Shown in pieces: positions 8,548 to 17,326 of a DNA stretch of 64,000 nt. The stretch spans positions 2,765,001 through 2,829,000 of the forward strand of contig NZ_CP123622.1 of the NCBI RefSeq assembly GCF_029873255.1, in the 5' to 3' direction. Each line of letters begins with the position of its first letter. The stretch's first letter is position 1. A program made the translations under genes and the position numbers. Below the pieces are notes generated by a model. The model saw only the letters and a program-made list of their open reading frames with translations. It did not search any database and was not told the origin of the DNA. The stretch is from Pigmentibacter sp. JX0631. Its GTDB lineage: Bacteria; Bdellovibrionota_B; Oligoflexia; Silvanigrellales; Silvanigrellaceae.

Positions 8548-9699
8548 ATGCTTTGTATTGAAAATGCATTATTATTTGATGGTGAAGTATTTAAAAAAAA
8601 CAAAAAAATCTTCATTAAAGATAAAAAAATACATGATATTAGTAACAAAAGATCTAGTAAAAAGTGGAAAACCATAGATGCGAAAGACAATATTGTTTGC
8701 CCTGGATTCATAGATATACAGGTTAATGGCGGAGGGGGATTTTTTTTTAATGATGCCATTTCTATTGAAGATATTAAAAAAATTTCTTTAACTCATGCTA
8801 AATTTGGGACAACCGCATTTTTACCAACTTTTATTACTGACAATAAAACTAAACTACCAAAGTTTATTCAAACTTTTAATAGTGCATTAAAGCAAAAAAT
8901 TCCTGGCATAATCGGAATTCATCTTGAAGGCCCTTTTATTAACAGCGATAAAAAAGGTATTCATGCAGTAGAACACATTCGCTCTCCAACAGATTCTGAT
9001 TTTCAAGAGCTTAAAAAAATAATAAATTGTTTTAAAGTTATAACAATTGCACCAGAAAAAGTATCTAAAGAATTTATTAATATTTTGCTAAAAAATAATT
9101 TTAATGTTTTCGCAGGGCATACACTAGCAACATTTGATGAAATGCAAAATGGTATAAATTTAGGAATTAAAGGGATTACCCATTTATTTAATGCTTGTAG
9201 TCAATTAGGAAGTAGAGAACCTGGCGTGATAGGTGCCTTTATTTTAAATGAGAAACCTTGGGCTGGTATTATTGCTGATGGGTATCATGTTTCATTTGAT
9301 ACCTTAAAAGTTGTTTTAAAAGCTAAAGAAGCAAAAAAATTTATCTTGGTTTCCGATGCTATGGCTCCAGTCGGCACAAAGCTAGATAAATTTAAAATTT
9401 ATACTAAAGAAATCTTTGTAAAAGAAGGAAAATATATTGATAAATCTGGAACTTTAGCAGGCTCAGCCTTAACTATCCATCAAGCACTGCAAAATATTTT
9501 GCAACATAAATTAGTATCTGTTTCTGAAGCGCTCCAAATGACGTCAACGAATGCTGCAGATTGTTTGGGAATAAATAAGAAAAATAAAATAGGTTTAAAG
9601 GGAATGATATTACCAAATTTTGATGCAGATATCGTAATTTTAAACAAAAAAAATTTTAATTTATTAAATGTTATTCAACTAGGTGAAGTTATAAGTTGA
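8548..9699 (+). CDS. nagA: N-acetylglucosamine-6-phosphate deacetylase
   Basis: Metal-dependent amidohydrolase that deacetylates GlcNAc-6-P. The early motif PGFIDIQVNGGGG and the metal and substrate residues are all in place: Glu127 in HLEGPF, His191 in AGHT, His212 in THLFNA, His247 in ADGYHV and catalytic Asp270 in VSDAMAP. The 383-residue length is normal. It is the third gene of the run that starts with carbonic anhydrase. No nagB (GlcN-6-P deaminase) is in the window, so the next step is encoded elsewhere or the product feeds cell-wall synthesis. AGAGG precedes the ATG. Confidence 0.94.
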   Translation: MLCIENALLFDGEVFKKNKKIFIKDKKIHDISNKRSSKKWKTIDAKDNIVCPGFIDIQVNGGGGFFFNDAISIEDIKKISLTHAKFGTTAFLPTFITDNKTKLPKFIQTFNSALKQKIPGIIGIHLEGPFINSDKKGIHAVEHIRSPTDSDFQELKKIINCFKVITIAPEKVSKEFINILLKNNFNVFAGHTLATFDEMQNGINLGIKGITHLFNACSQLGSREPGVIGAFILNEKPWAGIIADGYHVSFDTLKVVLKAKEAKKFILVSDAMAPVGTKLDKFKIYTKEIFVKEGKYIDKSGTLAGSALTIHQALQNILQHKLVSVSEALQMTSTNAADCLGINKKNKIGLKGMILPNFDADIVILNKKNFNLLNVIQLGEVIS

Positions 9700-9719
9700 A
9701 GTAAAAGGAGTTATTAGTT

Positions 9720-10940
9720 TTGAAAATAAAAGTAAATTGGTATGGAAAAGAATATCCGCAAGATTGGGAGTTTTTTGCGGAGTGTGAAGAAGGTAAAAAT
9801 ATAGATATTTCAGGGAAAAATGGTTCTGAAAGCAAAAAAACAGCACCTAGTCCGAAAGAATTGGTATTGCAAGGAATGGCTTCTTGTACTGCAATCGATG
9901 TCATTAGCACTTTAAAAAAAATGCGCCAAGTTGTTGAGTCTTTTACCGTTGAATGCTCTGCTGCGCAAACAGAAATACATCCTAAAATATTCAAAGAATC
10001 TACTCTAACTTATAAACTTACAGGAAAAAATTTAGAGATAGAAAAAGTTATTCATTGTATTTTTTTAAGCTTCACAAAGTATTGCGGAGTCCATGCTATT
10101 TTAGAAAAATCTGGATGTAATATAAAACCACAAATTTTTATTAATGATAAATTAATAGATCTTTGGGATCCTCAAAATAAAACGCAAATAAAATTGCAAG
10201 AATGGTATGAAAATTTTGGCAAAAATTGTTCAAAAGGTGTAGCTTTAGTTATAGGCACTTCAAGAGGAATTGGAAAAGAATTAGTTTTTAAACTTGAAAA
10301 AGAAGGATACGCTGTTCTTCCTGCTGGACGCACTAGTTTTAACTTTGAAAATGAAAATATTTTTGACTCTTTATTTTTAGATATTACAAAACCCTATACA
10401 ACTGATTATGTAAAAAATTTACTAATAAAAACAAAAATAAAAATATCTTTACTGGTTCAAAATGCTGGAATATCTTCTACTGACTTGGTTCAAGATGATG
10501 TAAATGCTTTGCAGCTTACAATGCATGAATTAAGACATGTTTACGATACAAATGTTTTTGGAATAATTGAATCAACTAATAATTTAATCTCAGTTTTAGA
10601 AGCAAGTGCAAAAGTTATTTTAGTTTCAAGTACAATGGCATTAAGAGAAAGAGATTCCTTTTTAACATCTGTTTACCGAATGACTAAAAGGACAATCAAC
10701 CAATATGTGAGACAAGCAGCAATGCAAATAACCCATGAGCAAAGAGATGTATCTATTTTTGCTTTGCATCCAGGGAGTGTAAAAACAGATTTAAACCCAT
10801 CAGGTAAAATTTCTGTAGAAGAAAGTACTACGCAAATTATGGAAATTTTAGCAGATAATTTTGCTCTAAATTTAAAGAATAATAATGGTGAGTTTTGGAT
10901 TTATGATACTGAAGCAAAAACTTGGAAAATAAAATTTTAG
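9720..10940 (+). CDS. OsmC-like domain fused to short-chain dehydrogenase
   Basis: One 406-residue frame with two domains. Residues 1-145 are OsmC/Ohr-like: a Cys at 56 in GMASCTAIDV and a second at 122 in KYCGVH, the pair that acts on peroxides in this family. Residues 172-405 are a Rossmann short-chain dehydrogenase: NAD(P) loop GTSRGIG at 179-185, NAG at 248-250, Ser303/304 and the Tyr319-x3-Lys323 catalytic pair. The initial TGxxxGIG Thr is replaced, as GT is shifted. TTG start, with AAAAGGAG nine bases upstream. No stop or frameshift separates the domains. Fourth gene in the nagA run; substrate unknown. Confidence 0.85.
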   Translation: MKIKVNWYGKEYPQDWEFFAECEEGKNIDISGKNGSESKKTAPSPKELVLQGMASCTAIDVISTLKKMRQVVESFTVECSAAQTEIHPKIFKESTLTYKLTGKNLEIEKVIHCIFLSFTKYCGVHAILEKSGCNIKPQIFINDKLIDLWDPQNKTQIKLQEWYENFGKNCSKGVALVIGTSRGIGKELVFKLEKEGYAVLPAGRTSFNFENENIFDSLFLDITKPYTTDYVKNLLIKTKIKISLLVQNAGISSTDLVQDDVNALQLTMHELRHVYDTNVFGIIESTNNLISVLEASAKVILVSSTMALRERDSFLTSVYRMTKRTINQYVRQAAMQITHEQRDVSIFALHPGSVKTDLNPSGKISVEESTTQIMEILADNFALNLKNNNGEFWIYDTEAKTWKIKF

Positions 10941-10975
10941 TCTTGCAAAAGAATTTTTTGTTTGAGGAGTGAGGA

Positions 10976-12343
10976 ATGCAATCAGCAGGGTTATTAATTA
11001 CAGGAAATGAAGTTCTATCTGCGAAAACAAAAGATACAAATGGTCCTTTTATGGGAATGCATTTAAGAAAAATAGGAATGGCAGTTACAGCATCGATGAT
11101 GTGTGGAGATAACGAAACGGAGTTACTAGATTGTTTAGATTATTTAGCAAAGAAATCTGATGTAATATTAATGACAGGTGGTTTGGGCCCAACATCAGAT
11201 GATTTAACTGCACAAGTTGTAGCAAAATTCTTTGGAATTTCTACTGAATTTAATACTGAAGCATGGAATTCTTGTACAGATTTTTTTATTAAAGCAGGTA
11301 GGAAAGAAATCCCGGAAAGTAATAAAAAACAAGCATTTTTACCTAAAAATTGCAATTTAATACCTAATGAATTAGGCACTGCTGTTGGTTTTGTTGTTGC
11401 TGGCGAGAAAAATGGAAAACGTATAAAAGTTTTTAGTATGCCAGGAGTACCATATGAAATGGAAAAAATGTTTCTTCGACATGTTTTACCAGAGCTTGAG
11501 GATAAATCTTTTTTTCCAGTTGTAAAATATTGGCAAGTTTTTTTTATGGGTGAATCTTTTATGCAAAATGCTATTAATACAGCAGAAAAAAACTTACAAT
11601 TACGGTTTCCTAATTCTTCTGTATCTTATCAAGCTCATCCCTATTATGTTTCCTATTCTGTAACTATTTTCGCAGATAGTGTTGAAAAAAAACAAAATTA
11701 TGAAGAATTTTTAAATAATGAATTCAATTATGAAGTTGAAAAGGCTTTTCAGGATAATATTTTATTTTCTGAAGATAAAAAAGTATCTGTTTATTTATAT
11801 GAAAAGTTGAAGCAAAATAAATTATCAATATCTTTTATCGAAAATACAAATTGTGGATTTCTTAGTAAAGAATTTTCACAATTTTCAAATGATTTTGATG
11901 TTTTTAAAGGTGGGTTAGTTTATCCATCTGCATCTTTCATAACTAGTATCTTAAATTTGCCGAGTAATATTTCTATTTTGTCTGTTTCTGAACCTGAACA
12001 ATATCTTGCTGAAGTTGCACTAAGAATGCTAACATTAAGTCATTCAAAAATATGTCTTGCTGAAATAGGTACGTTAAAAGAATTAAATAATGAAAATAAA
12101 CAAGAATTAGCATCATTTAATTTTGTTCTTGCCTTCACAAAAAATAACTTTTTTGATTTTGAACAAATTGCAAAAACATTGTCTGTCTATGGGTGGAGAT
12201 TTTTAGATTCATATTCAGTAAAAGATTATTTTATTTTTGGCTGTCAGATAAAAAATAATGCGAGACATTCAAGAGAAATTCAACAAACTAGAGCCTCGTT
12301 ATTTTTGCTCTGTTCACTAGCGAAAATTTTAAGTAACCCATAA
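10976..12343 (+). CDS. CinA-like protein with diverged C-terminal domain
   Basis: The N-terminal part is a MoCF-type fold as in CinA: SAGLLITGNEVLSAKTKDTNG and TGGLGPTSDD at 67-76, the family nucleotide-binding loop, then the SMPGVPYEM motif. In bacteria this domain hydrolyses ADP-ribose or acts in pyridine nucleotide salvage. The region from about 270 lines up with the CinA nicotinamide-nucleotide amidase domain (Cys/Gly and KGGLVYPSA stretch), but the usual Ser/Thr-Gly-Gly active-site motif is not recognisable. So the amidase half may be inactive. GAGGAGTGAGG precedes the ATG. Last gene of the run beginning at 6863. Confidence 0.78.
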   Translation: MQSAGLLITGNEVLSAKTKDTNGPFMGMHLRKIGMAVTASMMCGDNETELLDCLDYLAKKSDVILMTGGLGPTSDDLTAQVVAKFFGISTEFNTEAWNSCTDFFIKAGRKEIPESNKKQAFLPKNCNLIPNELGTAVGFVVAGEKNGKRIKVFSMPGVPYEMEKMFLRHVLPELEDKSFFPVVKYWQVFFMGESFMQNAINTAEKNLQLRFPNSSVSYQAHPYYVSYSVTIFADSVEKKQNYEEFLNNEFNYEVEKAFQDNILFSEDKKVSVYLYEKLKQNKLSISFIENTNCGFLSKEFSQFSNDFDVFKGGLVYPSASFITSILNLPSNISILSVSEPEQYLAEVALRMLTLSHSKICLAEIGTLKELNNENKQELASFNFVLAFTKNNFFDFEQIAKTLSVYGWRFLDSYSVKDYFIFGCQIKNNARHSREIQQTRASLFLLCSLAKILSNP

Positions 12344-12344
12344 G

Positions 12345-12430
12345 TATTGCTATATTGATAGTCATGTATTAAATAAATTTTGCTATGTAATGATTCATAA
12401 ATCCCTAAATATTGCTATGTAGTTAATCAT
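12345..12430 (+). repeat. Three phased 21-bp imperfect direct repeats
   Basis: Copies at 12345-12365, 12378-12398 and 12410-12430 share the pattern T[AT]TTGCTATrTArtkAtTCAT. The start-to-start distances are 33 and 32 bp, about three helical turns. They fill the gap between the cinA-like stop and the Fur box of the ATPase gene, so they could be operator sites or decayed repeats. Confidence 0.6.
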
Positions 12431-12480
12431 AAATAAAATAAAATATTGTCAAAACAAGAAAAACTTGCTAGGTTTTTATT

Positions 12481-12499
12481 GATAATAAATATTATTATC
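12481..12499 (+). promoter_or_regulatory. Fur box upstream of FecE-type ATPase
   Basis: GATAATAAATATTATTATC is a near-perfect 19-bp inverted repeat (outer hexamers GATAAT/ATTATC with an intervening TAAT-type match) and fits the classical Fur consensus GATAATGATAATCATTATC at most positions. It ends 28 bp before the ATG of the ATPase gene, overlapping the expected promoter. Confidence 0.82.
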
Positions 12500-12527
12500 A
12501 TTTATCTTTTCTATTACCGAGAATTTT

Positions 12528-13310
12528 ATGAACCATATACATGCTAAAGAAATAAATTTTTCATATTCAAATGAAACATTTTTAAAAAATATTTCCTTAA
12601 CTATCCAAGCTGGCAAAATGATTTCTATTATAGGTCCAAATGGTTCGGGAAAATCTACTTTAGTAAAATTGCTAGCAGCCTCAATTCTGCCACAAAGTGG
12701 ACATGTTTTTTTAAATGAGTTGCCAATTTTGAAAATGAAACGGAAAGAACTTGCAAAAAAAATTGCATATTTATCTCAATCACCTGTAGCTCCTGATGAT
12801 TTAACAGTTCGGCAGTTGGTTCAATATGGGCGTTATGCGCATCAATCTTATTTTAAAAATACAAAGAATAATGATGAAAATATTGTTAATTGGGCTTTAC
12901 AAGTAACAGGACTAACAAATTTTGCTGAAAATTGTGTTTTTGAACTTTCTGGTGGGCAAAGACAACGCGCCTGGATAGGTATGGCTTTAGCACAAAATAG
13001 TCAATGTTTATTTTTAGATGAACTTACGACTTATTTAGATATAAGGCATCAAATTGAAATTTTAAATTTATTAAAAAATATTAATCAGGAACAAAAGAAA
13101 ACTATTGTTATGGTACATCATGATTTAAATCACGCCATTCATTATTCTGAGGAAATAATTGTTATGGCTGATGGGAAAATAAAAGCTTTTGATAAGGTGC
13201 AAAATATTTTAGAAAGTAAAATACTAAATTCTGTATTTAATATTGAATTTAAATGTTTTTTTGATCAAAATAAAAGGCCAATATTATTTTATTCACATAC
13301 TGTAGCATAG
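12528..13310 (+). CDS. Iron-siderophore ABC transporter ATPase (FecE/FhuC type)
   Basis: A 260-residue ABC ATPase: Walker A GPNGSGKS at 36-43, Q-loop AYLSQSP, signature LSGGQRQRAWI at 140-150, Walker B CLFLDE ending at 165, and H-loop VMVHHDLNHA. The sequence style (LTVRQLVQYGRYAHQ, TYLDIRHQ) is that of the siderophore/haem/B12 branch. It would power import by the two FecCD permeases encoded convergently just downstream (13354-15355), from which it is separated by 43 bp. It is iron-regulated through its own Fur box. No other importer in the window lacks an ATPase of this class. Confidence 0.93.
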   Translation: MNHIHAKEINFSYSNETFLKNISLTIQAGKMISIIGPNGSGKSTLVKLLAASILPQSGHVFLNELPILKMKRKELAKKIAYLSQSPVAPDDLTVRQLVQYGRYAHQSYFKNTKNNDENIVNWALQVTGLTNFAENCVFELSGGQRQRAWIGMALAQNSQCLFLDELTTYLDIRHQIEILNLLKNINQEQKKTIVMVHHDLNHAIHYSEEIIVMADGKIKAFDKVQNILESKILNSVFNIEFKCFFDQNKRPILFYSHTVA

Positions 13311-13353
13311 GGCATTATGGCAGAAAATTTAAAGTTACTTATGTTTTAAAAAA

Positions 13354-14355
13354 TTAATTATGTTTACTAGTTTTTTTTAAAAGAAAGAGAAAGTAAGGAA
13401 CTCCTAAAATGATTGTAATAAGCCCAACTGGAATTTCATAAGGAGGGTAAATTATTCGGCCAAAAAAATCAGCCAATAGTGTAATGCTTGCTCCAATAAA
13501 AGCAGAACCAATTAAATTAAATTTATGTTGACTTCCGAAAAGTAATTTTGAAATATTAGGTGAAATAAGTCCAATAAAACCTAAACTACCACATCCAGAA
13601 ACTGCAACTGCTGATAAACCTAGTGCCAAAAAGATATAATATAATTTCCATGGTAACGGTGAGAAGCCCAAATTTTTAGAATCTGTATCCTTTAAAAGTA
13701 AGAGATCAAGTTTTTTTAGAAAAAGAAAAGTTAGGAAAAGAAAACAGCAACCTGGAATAAAAATTTGCTCGATGAGTTCCCAACTTGAATGGTATAATGT
13801 ACCAGTAATAAATTTAAGTATTGCACTAAATTTTTCATCTGTCTGCATAACTAAAAATTGGCAAAGAGCTTTAAATAAAACTCCGCAAGCTATTCCCACA
13901 ATTATTAAGCGTATTTGTAAAATTTGTTTTTTTTCTAGAGTAAAAATTATTGCTAAAAGAAAACCTAAGATAGCACCAAAAATAGAAAAATAAATATTAG
14001 GAAATGCAAAAAATTTAGAAAGATAAAAAGTATTTATTAAAATAAAAAATGAACTTGCCGAATTAATACCAAGAATATCTGGAGCTGCCATGGGATTATG
14101 AAATACACTTTGCAAAATACTTCCAGAAACTGCAAAAAGAATTCCACAAAAAGCACCAATAATGATTCTTGGTAACCTGACATCGTGAAGAATAAAAAAA
14201 GATTGATCAACGTTGTTTTTTTCAATTAGAACCATAAAAATATTTTTTAAAGAATAATTCACTATCCCAAATTTTAAAGATATTATTGAAATAAAGATTA
14301 AAAATAACAAATATATCATGATAAAAATTATTTTATTGGATTTAGTTCTAAGCAT
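13354..14355 (-). CDS. FecCD-family metallophore ABC permease (second subunit)
   Basis: Inner-membrane permease of 333 residues with about nine to ten helices. Family motifs are LPRIIIGAFCGILFAVSGS with QSVFHNPMAAPDILGINS, and GSLGFIGLISPNISKLLFG, which contains the ATPase-contact loop. Its start overlaps the end of the other FecCD gene by eight bases. It is the last gene of the minus-strand operon that begins with the binding protein at 18332. Substrate is probably an iron or other metal chelate, judged from the Fur box and family. Confidence 0.92.
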   Translation of the reverse strand: MLRTKSNKIIFIMIYLLFLIFISIISLKFGIVNYSLKNIFMVLIEKNNVDQSFFILHDVRLPRIIIGAFCGILFAVSGSILQSVFHNPMAAPDILGINSASSFFILINTFYLSKFFAFPNIYFSIFGAILGFLLAIIFTLEKKQILQIRLIIVGIACGVLFKALCQFLVMQTDEKFSAILKFITGTLYHSSWELIEQIFIPGCCFLFLTFLFLKKLDLLLLKDTDSKNLGFSPLPWKLYYIFLALGLSAVAVSGCGSLGFIGLISPNISKLLFGSQHKFNLIGSAFIGASITLLADFFGRIIYPPYEIPVGLITIILGVPYFLFLLKKTSKHN

Positions 14356-15355
14356 TTTTTTTGTGCTGCTTTAATTTAGAGGTTAATATTAAAATAGGCG
14401 CTCCAATTACTGCAATTAGTAGTCCAATAGCTACTTCTTTTTCTGCAAATAAATATTTCATTAAACTATCGCAAATTAAGATAAAAATTGCTCCAAATAA
14501 AGCAATAAATGGTGCAAGAAAATATGGATTTTGACCTACTACCATTTTACTAAAATGATTAATAATTAATGGTAAAAAAAGAATAGGTCCAATTAATGCA
14601 ACAGAAAATGAACTTAAAATTACAGTTAAAAAAAGAAAAAATCCTATATTGAATTTATAATTAAATCCTACCGAATGAGCTGTTGTTTTTCCAAATGAAA
14701 GAAGGTGCAAATTTTTTAAATTTAAAAAATTTAATATTAAAACTAGTATAGTAGGAAGAGATGTCCATTTTAAAAGTTCCCAAGATGATCCTGCTAATGA
14801 GCCATTTAAATTTATTAATATAACACCTGATCTTGTGGGTAAAAAAATTAAAATAGCTTGAATAAGAGCATAAAATAGTGCATTTATTGCTTGACCTGCT
14901 AAAATAAATTTTAATGGTGTCAAACCAACTTTATTTGCAATATAAAAAATAAAAGCTGTAGCAATTCCTCCGCCAATTACAGAGAAAGATAAATAAATTA
15001 TTGGATGGCAAAAAGGATAAAATGCTAGTGTTAAAACAATGCCAAGTCCAGCTCCTTGATTTATTCCTAATAAGCTTGGACAGGCCATTGGATTTTGGCT
15101 AATGAACTGTAAGTTCATTCCAGCAATTCCTAACGCTGAACCAACTAAACAAGCAGTGATTGCTCTTGGTAACCTTGTATCAAATATTAAGCGACTTTCT
15201 AGTTTATCTGAAGGGAAAAATAAATTTTCTATTACTTCTTTAAAAGGTAATTTAATAGGACCTAAAGACAAGGCAATAATGAAAAAAGAAATTAATAATA
15301 ATACTAAAATAAGATATATTAAAAAAACATATTTCTTACTTGATAAAACTTGCAA
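14348..15355 (-). CDS. FecCD-family metallophore ABC permease (first subunit)
   Basis: A 335-residue membrane protein paralogous to its neighbour. It carries LPRAITACLVGSALGIAGMN and QFISQNPMACPSLLGINQ, the TM2-TM3 signature of BtuC/FecCD permeases, but the ATPase-contact region (ALIGPILFLPLIINHF) is more diverged than in the second subunit. The 5' end overlaps the EamA gene by 20 bases and the 3' end overlaps the next permease by 8, so translation is coupled through the set. It would form a heterodimer with the 13354-14355 product. Confidence 0.9.
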   Translation of the reverse strand: MQVLSSKKYVFLIYLILVLLLISFFIIALSLGPIKLPFKEVIENLFFPSDKLESRLIFDTRLPRAITACLVGSALGIAGMNLQFISQNPMACPSLLGINQGAGLGIVLTLAFYPFCHPIIYLSFSVIGGGIATAFIFYIANKVGLTPLKFILAGQAINALFYALIQAILIFLPTRSGVILINLNGSLAGSSWELLKWTSLPTILVLILNFLNLKNLHLLSFGKTTAHSVGFNYKFNIGFFLFLTVILSSFSVALIGPILFLPLIINHFSKMVVGQNPYFLAPFIALFGAIFILICDSLMKYLFAEKEVAIGLLIAVIGAPILILTSKLKQHKKNA

Positions 15356-16253
15356 GGGAGAGTCCTAAACATAAAAGAATTACAGAAAATTTTTGGAATA
15401 ACGACAATCGTTCCTTATGAATTATGTATGAGAGAGCTACTATTACAAGACTTCGTGCAGAAAAAATTAATGCAACTAAACTAGTTGGCCCTGTTAACAA
15501 AGCTTGTGAATATAAATATAACCCTAAACCAGAGCATAAACCTGTTACAAGACCATACCAAACGGCATGATATCTATTTTTTTCTTTAAAAATATTAATC
15601 AAATATCTTAAGTTATAACTTTTATAACTTGATTTTTTATTAGCTAAAAATAATCTTTTTTCCTTTATAATAATAGCAGTAGAAGAAAGAATAAAACAAA
15701 AAATGTAAGAGTATAGCAAAACAATCGTATTATTTAAATTTAATTCTTGTGTAATTTTTAATCCACCCTCTCTAAGAAATAGAAAGAAAGATCCCAAAAT
15801 TACCCACAAAAACCATTTATTTTCTTTAATAACTAACTTTTCATTTGGGTCTATTTTTACGATTATTATAGCGGCAAACAAAGTAACAATAATAGCAATT
15901 TTAATACTGTCAATTTCTTCATGGTAGACAAAAACTGACATTAGTATAATCAAAGGAATATTTAAACTTAGCATAGGAGCTGTTAAACTTGCAGGCCCTA
16001 CTTCAAGCGCCTTTATAACAAACCAGTTGCCATAAAATGATCCTAAACCTATTAAAACTGCCCAAACATATAAAAAAATGTTAGTTGAAAAATATAGTTC
16101 TTTATAACACTGGGTATAAAAAAAGATGCCTCCAGCTAAATAAAGTCCCCATAGCAAATATTGGTCTATTTGGTTTCGCATTGTAGATGATTTCATAACT
16201 ACACTTGCAAATCCAAAAATGATTGCACTAAAAATTGCTTCTGTTATCCACAT
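15336..16253 (-). CDS. EamA/DMT-family transporter, probable opine or metallophore exporter
   Basis: A 305-residue inner-membrane protein with ten predicted helices in two EamA halves; the second half repeats the pattern with GLYLYSQALLTGPTSLVALIFSARSLVIV, the first with GNWFVIKALEVGPASLTAPMLSLNIPLII. In the known staphylopine and pseudopaline loci an EamA-family protein (CntI) exports the newly made opine metallophore. Here the gene overlaps the opine dehydrogenase by ten bases and the FecC-type permease by twenty, so the same role is a reasonable inference. An ordinary amino acid or metabolite exporter is the alternative. Confidence 0.85.
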   Translation of the reverse strand: MWITEAIFSAIIFGFASVVMKSSTMRNQIDQYLLWGLYLAGGIFFYTQCYKELYFSTNIFLYVWAVLIGLGSFYGNWFVIKALEVGPASLTAPMLSLNIPLIILMSVFVYHEEIDSIKIAIIVTLFAAIIIVKIDPNEKLVIKENKWFLWVILGSFFLFLREGGLKITQELNLNNTIVLLYSYIFCFILSSTAIIIKEKRLFLANKKSSYKSYNLRYLINIFKEKNRYHAVWYGLVTGLCSGLGLYLYSQALLTGPTSLVALIFSARSLVIVALSYIIHKERLSLFQKFSVILLCLGLSLASFIK

Positions 16254-17305
16254 TTATGAAATTCTCTGAGGTGAGATTCTCTAATAATACGTCCTTTTTC
16301 AAAATAGTTTGTATTATTTAATACTGAGGAAATTTCGATAATATTTCGCATTGCGGAACATTTAACTCCTAATTGTTCTCCTATTGTTAACCAAGGAACT
16401 AGTGAGTAAGGAACATCTTCCGTGATGTAGCGATGATTAATCGCCATTGGGCAAAAAGTTTTTTTGTTATGGATAGGAGAAAATTTATAAAAATCATAAA
16501 TATTTTTAAATGAAAGATTGTAATATTCATTCATAACTTCATAAAATTTAGGTAGATTTAAATTTAATTTATTTCCAATTTCTATTCTTTCATAGTCTAA
16601 TTTTTCAAGAAAAGATGCTGTTTCTTTAGTTATTCCATCTTTATAAAAATAGAACTCTAAATTATTTCCTATTCTACCTGCATTAAATAATACATTTGAA
16701 GGATGAGTTACACCGCACGGATCATACAATCCAACTTCAACAAAACTTGACATAACTCTTAAATTACTTGGAAAGAAATTATTTAAGATATTTGCAACTT
16801 CAGAACTTAAATTATGATTGAAAGACGCCAGTCCCATTGATTGTTTTATTGAAACTATATTTGCTTGTCCGGGGGATTCGCTTCTGCAAGCATAAGGAAA
16901 AGAAGTAACATCGGCTATTATAATATTTTTATCCCAATTTGAACGATTTAATATTTCTTTTTGAAAAATTCCTGAAAATTGCGCAGATAAATTAACTACG
17001 ATATGATTTTCCTTTAAGAAAGGAAGTAAATTTATAAATATTGATTCGTGTGCCACTACTGGCAAACAAATAAATATAATTTCAGTATCTTTTACTGCCA
17101 AATTCAGGTCTGTTGTAATAATATTTAGTTTTCCGAATCCTTCAACAGCTCCTTGACAATCAATTCCACCCTTCGAATTTACAATGTGAATACCACCTAA
17201 GTGGTTAGGATGGGCGTATAAGTTAACAGATAATCCAAGTAGAGCCAAATGGCCTGCTAATGCTTGCCCACCATGCCCACACCCTATAACGGCTATATTT
17301 TTCAT
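16244..17305 (-). CDS. Opine (octopine/nopaline-type) dehydrogenase family protein
   Basis: A 353-residue NAD(P)-dependent enzyme. The Rossmann loop is GCGHGG at 8-13, followed by a 6PGDH-like core, FICLPVVAHE, and the family's catalytic stretch CGVTHPSNVLFNAGRI with His201. This pattern is that of octopine/nopaline dehydrogenases, which reductively join an alpha-keto acid to an amino group. It sits second in a Fur-boxed operon with a binding protein, an exporter and two permeases. Metallophore-forming opine dehydrogenases (CntM) do this job on nicotianamine-like precursors, but no CntL-type synthase is in the window, so the amine substrate is unknown. Confidence 0.82.
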   Translation of the reverse strand: MKNIAVIGCGHGGQALAGHLALLGLSVNLYAHPNHLGGIHIVNSKGGIDCQGAVEGFGKLNIITTDLNLAVKDTEIIFICLPVVAHESIFINLLPFLKENHIVVNLSAQFSGIFQKEILNRSNWDKNIIIADVTSFPYACRSESPGQANIVSIKQSMGLASFNHNLSSEVANILNNFFPSNLRVMSSFVEVGLYDPCGVTHPSNVLFNAGRIGNNLEFYFYKDGITKETASFLEKLDYERIEIGNKLNLNLPKFYEVMNEYYNLSFKNIYDFYKFSPIHNKKTFCPMAINHRYITEDVPYSLVPWLTIGEQLGVKCSAMRNIIEISSVLNNTNYFEKGRIIRESHLREFHKCG

Positions 17306-17326
17306 TTTTGCCTCTGCTTATCTTGG

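Noticed and set aside
554-9699. One amino-sugar operon joining the FucP-type transporter with the kinase and nagA
   Set aside because: A terminator, the feo operon, a response regulator and a minus-strand gene lie between them.
12345-12430. CRISPR-like array
   Set aside because: Only three imperfect copies with 11-12 bp gaps and no cas genes; the gaps are too short to be spacers.
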